A DNA stretch of 6,798 bases from assembly GCA_031282605.1 (NCBI GenBank), contig JAITDK010000123.1:1-6798 (forward strand), in the 5' to 3' direction. A program made the position numbers and the translations under genes. The notes below the pieces were generated by a model. That model searched no databases, was not told the origin of the DNA, and worked only from the letters and a program-made list of their open reading frames with translations. Numbering within the stretch: position 1 is the stretch's first letter; each line of letters opens with the position of its first letter. Of this stretch, positions 1-4,595 are shown one piece after another. This DNA is from Oscillospiraceae bacterium (GTDB taxonomy: Bacteria > Bacillota > Clostridia > Christensenellales > Aristaeellaceae).

Positions 1-1787
1 TTGGAGAGACGCGCCGATTCGCCGCTTCCCCATATCATTTGGACGGAGTTCAGCACAGCGAGCACGGCTACGCCGATGTCCGCGAATATAGCCAGCCACA
101 GGTTTGTCATGCCCGCAGCGCCAAGGCACATGACGGCGGCCTTTATCCCCAGCGTCAGCGCGATATTCTGGATCATAACGCGTCGGGTACGCCTCGCGAT
201 GCGCATGGCGTCGGCTAGGCGGCTTGGTTCGTCCGTCATAAGCACGATATCGGCGATTTCAATCGCGGCGTCGGAACCAGCGCGACCCATCGATATGCCG
301 AGGTCGGCGCGCGCCAGGGCAGGGGCGTCGTTGACGCCGTCGCCGACGAATACTATCGCGCCGCTGGTTTGCTTACACGCCATGATGGCTTCGATCACGT
401 CCTGCTTTTCATCCGGAAGCAGCTGTGAATATACGGCGTCCAGTTCCAGTTCGGACGCGATTCGTTCGGCGGCGGGTTTATTGTCGCCGGTGAGCATCAC
501 GACATTGCGCACGCCTTGACGTTTCAATCCCCGGATGGCGTCGGCGGCGTCGCGCCGTATGCCTTCGTGCTGGCCGCCATGCGTCAGCGTGCCGGTCTTG
601 TCAAACGCCACGGTGTCAACGTTGCACAGCGTATCCAAGCAGGACGCGCCCTTGATCAACACGCCTATGCGCGACGCCGCGCCGATAGCGGCAAAGGTTG
701 AAAGCGGGATGGAGACCACCAGTGCGCATGGGCAGGATACGACCAACAGGATTAGCGCGCGATGAAGCCATTCCGCGAACGCTCCGCCGAATAACAGCGG
801 CGGCAATCCCGCGACGAGCGCGGCGGCGGCGACGACGGCGGGGGTGTATACACGCGCGAAACGGGTGATAAATCGCTCCATGCTCGTCTTACGGGCAGCC
901 GCGCCTTCAGCCAGCGCGGCGATGCGGCTTGCGGCGGATTCGTTGTATGGTTTGGTGACGCGCAGTTGGATTGTGCCGCTTATGACTATTGAACCGGATA
1001 GCGTCTCCGTTCCGATCTCGGTGGCGCGGGGGAGAGACTCGCCGGTCAACGCGGCGGTATTGAGCATACAAGAGCCTTCAGTGACGACGCCGTCCAGCGG
1101 CACGCGTTCCCCTGGCCGCACTAATACCGCGCTGCCTGGAGCGACGGACGAGGGATGCACTGAGCGTATGATTCCATCCTGGACGAGGTTAGCGACGTCA
1201 GGACGGATATCCAACAACGCGTCGATGGATTTGCGCGATTTGCTCACCGCGCGCTGCTGAAAGACGCCGCCGACCTGATAGAGCAGCATGATCATGGCGC
1301 CTTCCGGATACTCGCCTATGGCGAACGCCCCCAAACTAGCGATACTCATCAGGAACGTTTCATCCAGCCAGTGCCCGCGCCGCAGGTTGTTCAATGAACT
1401 CCATAGAACATCAGCGCCAAGCAGGAGGTATGCCGCCGCGAACAGCAGGATATTCACGGTCGTGTTCACAGTAACGACCGTGCGAACGGCAAACGCCGCC
1501 GCAAAGAGTACGCCGCCGGATATATGCGCTATCGACAGCAGTTTGGACGGCGGATGCTCTTCATGCAGCGCACAGCTGCAGCCCCGTTCATGCGTATCGA
1601 CCGCTTCGCCGGTATGGGCATGTCCACACGAGCAGGTATGCGAGATATGCGCGCCCTGATGACCGCGTGTTCGCTCCACACTGTGATCATGCCCGCATGA
1701 ACAGATATCCTCGTTCCCATGTGAATGGTTATGATTATGGTTATGGTTATGCGTGTGTTTGCCCGCGGCGTTAATTGTCGATTCCAT
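1..1787 (-). CDS. zntA: P1B-type (Zn/Cd/Pb) metal-exporting ATPase, 3' end cut, lacking most of the nucleotide-binding domain
   Basis: Inner-membrane pump family that exports Zn2+/Cd2+/Pb2+ using ATP. The start is ATG at 1787-1785, with AGGAGG (plus-strand cctcct 1794-1799) six bases upstream; 595 codons run open to the window edge. Seen in order: a His/Cys-rich tail (residues 11-78, 17 His and three CSC motifs) with no HMA fold; membrane helices around 84-175, including the family-typical DETFLMSIASLGAFAIGEYP region; actuator motif TGES 248-251; CPC 352-354 in the ion-path helix; phosphorylation motif DKTGT 396-400; LTGDN 432-436; GDGVNDAPAL 482-491; and D570-I-G572 in the last helix. CPC plus the DxG helix points to the Zn/Cd/Pb class rather than copper. 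Odd: DKTGT and LTGDN are only 31 residues apart, where this family normally has about 130, and no HP motif is present. Without its nucleotide-binding domain it may not be a working pump. It is transcribed divergently from the two-component genes. Confidence 0.93.
   Translation of the reverse strand, partial: MESTINAAGKHTHNHNHNHNHSHGNEDICSCGHDHSVERTRGHQGAHISHTCSCGHAHTGEAVDTHERGCSCALHEEHPPSKLLSIAHISGGVLFAAAFAVRTVVTVNTTVNILLFAAAYLLLGADVLWSSLNNLRRGHWLDETFLMSIASLGAFAIGEYPEGAMIMLLYQVGGVFQQRAVSKSRKSIDALLDIRPDVANLVQDGIIRSVHPSSVAPGSAVLVRPGERVPLDGVVTEGSCMLNTAALTGESLPRATEIGTETLSGSIVISGTIQLRVTKPYNESAASRIAALAEGAAARKTSMERFITRFARVYTPAVVAAAALVAGLPPLLFGGAFAEWLHRALILLVVSCPCALVVSIPLSTFAAIGAASRIGVLIKGASCLDTLCNVDTVAFDKTGTLTHGGQHEGIRRDAADAIRGLKRQGVRNVVMLTGDNKPAAERIASELELDAVYSQLLPDEKQDVIEAIMACKQTSGAIVFVGDGVNDAPALARADLGISMGRAGSDAAIEIADIVLMTDEPSRLADAMRIARRTRRVMIQNIALTLGIKAAVMCLGAAGMTNLWLAIFADIGVAVLAVLNSVQMIWGSGESARLS
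1720..1755 (-). repeat. hexanucleotide repeat encoding the HxHxHxH metal-binding tail
   Basis: An imperfect 6-bp repeat (CATAAC on the coding minus strand, with one CATAAT unit) encodes alternating His-Asn at residues 13-21 of the ATPase, within a longer run of alternate histidines from residue 11 to 23. His-rich tails of this sort are common in zinc exporters and bind metal. The near-identical codons, rather than a CAT/CAC mix, suggest recent expansion by slippage. Confidence 0.7.
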
Positions 1788-1839
1788 CGTATCCCTCCTG
1801 TTTTGCGGGTTGAACCCATGTTTTCCGTTACGGGCTATT

Positions 1840-1853
1840 GCCTGTCCGGCATG
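1840..1853 (-). repeat. 14-bp sequence shared with the small membrane protein gene
   Basis: CATGCCGGACAGGC on the minus strand here, next to the predicted ATPase transcription start, is identical to plus-strand 4471-4484 inside the coding region of the small membrane protein. Both copies are followed after a few bases by CGTAACG (offset by a small indel). It could be a shared protein-binding site, a relic of a duplicated gene end, or chance. Confidence 0.4.
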
Positions 1854-1858
1854 GGCAG

Positions 1859-1887
1859 ATACTATCATGGGTTTTGCGCCTTTACAA
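1859..1887 (-). promoter_or_regulatory. putative promoter of the metal-exporting ATPase gene
   Basis: Read on the minus strand: a -35-like TTGTAA (1887-1882), a 17-bp spacer, and an extended -10 element TG-A-TAGTAT whose hexamer lies at 1864-1859. Each hexamer matches the sigma-A consensus at four of six positions, and the spacing is ideal. The predicted start is near 1852, giving a leader of about 65 nt before the ATG at 1787. That leader holds a small GGGTT-G-AACCC inverted repeat (1807-1817). Prediction only. Confidence 0.45.
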
Positions 1888-1927
1888 TAGGTTTTGACAC
1901 ATCTTCAAGTTTCTTAAGAGCCGACCG

Positions 1928-1942
1928 TCCGAATTACGCGGA
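1928..1942. promoter_or_regulatory. short inverted repeat in the divergent control region, possible operator
   Basis: TCCG and CGGA arms flank a 7-bp AT-containing core (AATTACG); on the minus strand the core reads CGTAATT. That resembles one half of the CGTAAT-n-ATTACG type of Zur box known from Bacillota, but the other half does not match. It lies about 40 bp upstream of the ATPase -35. Weak candidate. Confidence 0.2.
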
Positions 1943-1980
1943 AAAACAAGAATTATCAGCCAGTTCTAAAAAAAGATAAA

Positions 1981-2004
1981 GATTCGCGGTACGCCGCGAC
2001 AATC
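1981..2004. promoter_or_regulatory. inverted repeat overlapping the response-regulator -35, candidate operator
   Basis: The core is CGCGG-TACG-CCGCG (1985-1998), a perfect five-pair stem with a four-base centre. The outer arms GATT (1981-1984) and AATC (2001-2004) are also complementary, offset by two bases. It spans the proposed -35 hexamer of the two-component operon, so a protein bound there could block or adjust RNA polymerase. There is no T-run after it, so it does not look like a terminator. A-rich DNA directly upstream (1961-1983) could act as an UP element. Confidence 0.35.
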
Positions 2005-2024
2005 TGGGCTTCTTATGATACAAT
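1996..2024 (+). promoter_or_regulatory. extended -10 promoter of the two-component operon, predicted to make a leaderless transcript
   Basis: The extended -10 element TG-A-TACAAT has TG at 2016-2017 and its hexamer at 2019-2024 (five of six consensus bases). A -35-like GCGACA (1996-2001, four of six) lies 17 bp upstream. The hexamer ends only six bases before the ATG at 2031, so transcription should begin at or right next to the start codon. This agrees with the absence of any Shine-Dalgarno sequence before that ATG. Confidence 0.55.
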
Positions 2025-2030
2025 ACGTAT

Positions 2031-2726
2031 ATGGAGAAGAATACGGAAATACTCATTGTGGACGACGATCCGGATATTCGTGCGATCCTGCGTCTCATGC
2101 TGGAAGGCAGCGGTTACAGTGTCCGCGAGGCTTCCAAAGGTTCGGAGGCCCTGGAACGTATCGATAATTCCGTTAAGCTGATAATACTCGACATCATGAT
2201 GCCAGGGGAGGACGGCACGGACGTGTGTCGGGAGATACGCCGCCGCGGCGTCTGCGTGCCGGTGTTGTTCCTGACCGCCAAATCACGGGAGACGGACAAG
2301 GTAGTTGGTCTGCGCGCGGGCGGCGACGACTATCTGACCAAACCATTCTCATCAGCGGAACTGGAGGCCAGGGTGGATGCGCTGCTGCGGCGGTATCAGG
2401 TATATCAAGGCGCTGGCAGCCCGGCGCACAGGTTCACGCGGCAAGGGATCACGATCGATTTCACGGCATGCGAGGTGACGCGCGAGGGTCGGCGGATTCC
2501 GTTGACGGATCTGGAGTACAAACTGTTCGCGTATCTCACGGCGCATGCGGGCGAAAACGTTAACGCCAAACAGCTGTACGAGGCTGTATGGCAGGAAACC
2601 TATCTGCTGGGTTCGGCGAGCACCGTGATGGTTCATATCCGCAATCTGCGGCGAAAGTTGGGGGAACATGGTCAGGAGAGCGCAATCATTAAGACAGCTT
2701 GGGGAAAAGGCTATCGCATCGATTAA
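2031..2726 (+). CDS. OmpR/VanR-type response regulator
   Basis: Cytoplasmic DNA-binding response regulator, 231 residues, full length for the family. The receiver domain (about 5-120) has acidic residues D11-D12-D13, phosphoacceptor D54 in LIILDIMMPGEDG, T82 in LFLTAK and K104 in YLTKPF, so all the residues needed for phosphorylation are present. The C-terminal winged helix (about 130-231) has the LTDLEYKLFAYL, VHIRNLRRKL and AWGKGYRID elements of the OmpR class, closest in feel to VanR-like regulators of Bacillota. Start: the ATG at 2031 fits the receiver N-terminus exactly; it has no Shine-Dalgarno, and the promoter -10 lies just upstream, suggesting leaderless translation. The kinase gene overlaps its 3' end, so the two form a pair. 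Target genes cannot be read from sequence; the divergent ATPase is the nearest candidate. Confidence 0.95.
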   Translation: MEKNTEILIVDDDPDIRAILRLMLEGSGYSVREASKGSEALERIDNSVKLIILDIMMPGEDGTDVCREIRRRGVCVPVLFLTAKSRETDKVVGLRAGGDDYLTKPFSSAELEARVDALLRRYQVYQGAGSPAHRFTRQGITIDFTACEVTREGRRIPLTDLEYKLFAYLTAHAGENVNAKQLYEAVWQETYLLGSASTVMVHIRNLRRKLGEHGQESAIIKTAWGKGYRID

Positions 2727-4077
2727 ACAGATGCTGGCCGTCAGCCTGAGCCGACAGCTGGCGGCGGTCATACTGCTTGCCTTTACTGTTTCGTGCTGTC
2801 TGTACTTTGGGTTGTCGCTCGCCGCGAACCAATGTATTTGCGCGTACTATGCGTGGCATCCTGAAACGGTGCAGCGGCGGGCGGACGCGCTTCTGGATAA
2901 ACTCCAGACGGACGTTGGAGAACGCGGGATCGGTTTCAGCGACTCGACCGCGTTGTCCGCTTGGGTAAACGTCGTAAGCGGCAGGGAACTGATGATCCTG
3001 CAGATATATAGAAACGGCGTTGTGACGTTCGATTCCACGGAACGCACTACGGCACGGCTACATTCGCACATGATGGATCCAATACCGCAGGCTCAGCAAA
3101 GCGTGCGGACCATTCAATTCGCGGACGGTTCAGCCCGCGCGGCCATCGCTCTCTTTCCTGAAAACGCGCAGGTTGAGCGCGCGAACATACTTCTTATGAT
3201 TCTGTGCATGAGCCTGTTTCTCGGTACGGTGCTGTTGAGTATGCGCGGAAAAATCCGCCGCCTCAGTCTACTGGAAAAAGAGGTGCTGGCGATCGCGGGC
3301 GGCGAGCTTGACCGTCCGCTCACCCAGCGCGGCATAGACGAGCTGTCTAACCTCGCCGTCTGTGTGGACGGTATGCGCGGCGCGTTTGTGGAACGTATCC
3401 ACCAGGAGGAATCGCGCCAGATGGAGCGCGATCAATGGATCACCATGCTGTCGCACGACCTGCGTACGCCGCTGACGATACTTACCGGATACCTGGAGGT
3501 GTCGCTGCGACAGCCGTTGCCTGAAAACACGCGATTCTACCTGACCCGCTGTATGGATCAAGCCTTGCGGCTTAAGGAGCGGAGCGACCTGCTGTTCGCC
3601 GGATTCGCCGACAGCGCGCCCCTGTTTGACAACGTTAAACAGGCGGAGCCGGAGGCCTTTTTCACCGACTATCTACGGGATCAGATTACTTATCTTAAAG
3701 AGAATGGTTACTCAGTCGAACTGGATTATGAGGCTCCGGCGCGGTCGACCACCGTTCAACCCGCCGCATTCCAACGTGTGCTGGAGAACGTGTTTGTCAA
3801 TATAACAAAGTACGCGGCGGTTGACCAGCCTGTCGCGATCTGCGCTCGCACAGATCAGCAGGCGGAGGGTTCGTTCATGATCGCGATCACCAGCGGAGGC
3901 GATAAGGCGGCTGGGTTCGTCGGCAGCGGCTTAGGACTGACCATCTGCGCCAACCTGATGAGTCACATGGGCGGCGCGTTCGGCGCGAGCGCGTCGGACG
4001 GGTGCTTTACCTATAGGATCACCCTGCCATACGGCAATAATATTAAGGAATCTTCAGAATACATCGACGGTTCATAA
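2668..4077 (+). CDS. membrane sensor histidine kinase (VanS-like) with a shortened ATP-binding domain
   Basis: Partner kinase of the preceding regulator, 469 residues from the ATG at 2668. That start overlaps the regulator by 59 bp with a weak GGGGGA site; an alternative ATG at 2731 (residue 22) lies just after the regulator's stop but also lacks a good ribosome site. Seen: helix 1 (about 31-53), an outside region of roughly 118 residues, helix 2 (about 172-192), a HAMP-like linker, H-box SHDLRTPLT with H263, N-box ENVFVNITKYA with N378, and G2 box GSGLGL 419-424. Odd: only seven residues separate SGG (409-411) from GSGLGL. The DxGxG motif, F-box and ATP lid that normally fill some 25-35 residues are gone, so kinase activity is doubtful; phosphatase activity could survive. 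The outside segment begins with C56-x-C58 and H64 and has H132-x-H134, possible metal ligands. Reading frame and C-terminus are otherwise normal. Confidence 0.9.
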   Translation: MVRRAQSLRQLGEKAIASIKQMLAVSLSRQLAAVILLAFTVSCCLYFGLSLAANQCICAYYAWHPETVQRRADALLDKLQTDVGERGIGFSDSTALSAWVNVVSGRELMILQIYRNGVVTFDSTERTTARLHSHMMDPIPQAQQSVRTIQFADGSARAAIALFPENAQVERANILLMILCMSLFLGTVLLSMRGKIRRLSLLEKEVLAIAGGELDRPLTQRGIDELSNLAVCVDGMRGAFVERIHQEESRQMERDQWITMLSHDLRTPLTILTGYLEVSLRQPLPENTRFYLTRCMDQALRLKERSDLLFAGFADSAPLFDNVKQAEPEAFFTDYLRDQITYLKENGYSVELDYEAPARSTTVQPAAFQRVLENVFVNITKYAAVDQPVAICARTDQQAEGSFMIAITSGGDKAAGFVGSGLGLTICANLMSHMGGAFGASASDGCFTYRITLPYGNNIKESSEYIDGS

Positions 4078-4119
4078 GAAAGTTGAAGATGCCTCCAATC
4101 CCCTTGCAAGCATGACTTG

Positions 4120-4143
4120 TTCATGTTATCGTACCTACATGAA
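4120..4143. promoter_or_regulatory. 7-bp inverted repeat upstream of the small membrane protein/znuA genes, candidate operator
   Basis: TTCATGT (4120-4126) and ACATGAA (4137-4143) are exact reverse complements separated by 10 bp. A second, overlapping repeat, CATGA-CTTGT-TCATG, lies at 4111-4125. Together they sit immediately upstream of and across the -35 region of the next transcript, where a repressor or activator of a metal-uptake operon would be expected. They do not match a Zur consensus that I know. Confidence 0.35.
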
Positions 4144-4168
4144 ACCAGGAAATACTACAAGATATAAT
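4140..4168 (+). promoter_or_regulatory. putative promoter of the small membrane protein-znuA operon
   Basis: A perfect TATAAT is at 4163-4168. The position 17 bp upstream holds TGAAAC (4140-4145), a poor -35, so this promoter may need an activator or be tightly regulated. The predicted start near 4175 gives a leader of about 30 nt with AAAGGAGG (4188-4195) ahead of the ATG at 4204. Confidence 0.45.
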
Positions 4169-4203
4169 GGTTCACGCAGTTCACGCGAAAGGAGGATCGC
4201 ATA

Positions 4204-4533
4204 ATGAGTCGAACAAGAGACGTCCGGCGGGTCAAAGCGCTGGCGACGACGCTGGCGGCGCTGCTGGTCGCCGTATGCCTGTTCGCGGCGATAACGCCGT
4301 TCGCACACATGCTCAGCCATAGCGGGTCTATGCAGCATCATCAACAAAACGACCCATGCGAATTCTGCCTGACCGTGTTGAGCGTACATGCGCTGCTTCG
4401 GTATCTATGCGCTGTTATATTCATAACGGCATATCTGCTTGCCGTTGCTATGCGATACTCGCGCGTAAGACATGCCGGACAGGCTCGCGTAACGTTCACG
4501 CTGATTTCTCTCAAAGTGCGTTTGAATCCCTGA
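4204..4533 (+). CDS. small two-helix membrane protein with His/CxxC segment, function unknown
   Basis: 109 residues, not assigned to a family with confidence. The start has an excellent AAAGGAGG eight bases upstream. Helix 1 is about 12-33 and helix 2 about 64-84; the arginines and lysine at 3-11 suggest the N-terminus stays inside, placing residues 34-63 outside. That segment holds H35, H39, H45, H46, C52-x-x-C55 and H62, a plausible metal-binding cluster. The C-terminal tail ends in LKVRLNP, a type of ending I associate with small proteins beside metal-transport genes in Bacillota, though this is an impression. It resembles DUF2946-like small membrane proteins (His plus CxxC between helices) in layout. 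It lies 62 bp before the ZnuA-ZinT gene on the same strand with no promoter visible between them, so they are probably co-transcribed. A role in handing zinc on or anchoring the ZnuA chimera is conceivable but not shown. Confidence 0.8.
   Translation: MSRTRDVRRVKALATTLAALLVAVCLFAAITPFAHMLSHSGSMQHHQQNDPCEFCLTVLSVHALLRYLCAVIFITAYLLAVAMRYSRVRHAGQARVTFTLISLKVRLNP
4471..4484 (+). repeat. 14-bp sequence shared with the ATPase leader
   Basis: CATGCCGGACAGGC, here encoding H90-A-G-Q plus the first base of A94 of the small membrane protein, is identical to minus-strand 1853-1840 beside the predicted ATPase transcription start. Confidence 0.4.
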
Positions 4534-4595
4534 GAGCGAGGCTTAATCGGCGCGCTTAATGAATTCAATAAAAACGCATCAGGAGGAATCCCATA

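Noticed and set aside
1..519. Open plus-strand frames at 1-519, 516-701, 844-1260 and 1288-1659
   Set aside because: They are antisense to the ATPase, whose minus-strand translation carries all the family motifs in one unbroken frame; the plus-strand translations show no recognisable protein and lack ribosome sites.
495..602. A frameshift hiding the ATPase nucleotide-binding domain
   Set aside because: The frame is the same on both sides of the gap (D396, G434 and G482 all count from the ATG at 1787), and there are too few bases between the motifs to encode the domain in any frame.
1529..1819. Minus-strand 96-residue frame starting upstream of the ATPase ATG
   Set aside because: It is a different frame overlapping the ATPase start, low complexity because of the hexanucleotide repeat, and has no suitable ribosome site.
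1894..1899. Perfect TTGACA on the plus strand in the divergent region
   Set aside because: No acceptable -10 occurs 15-19 bp downstream (AGAGCC at the ideal place), so I do not call a promoter there.
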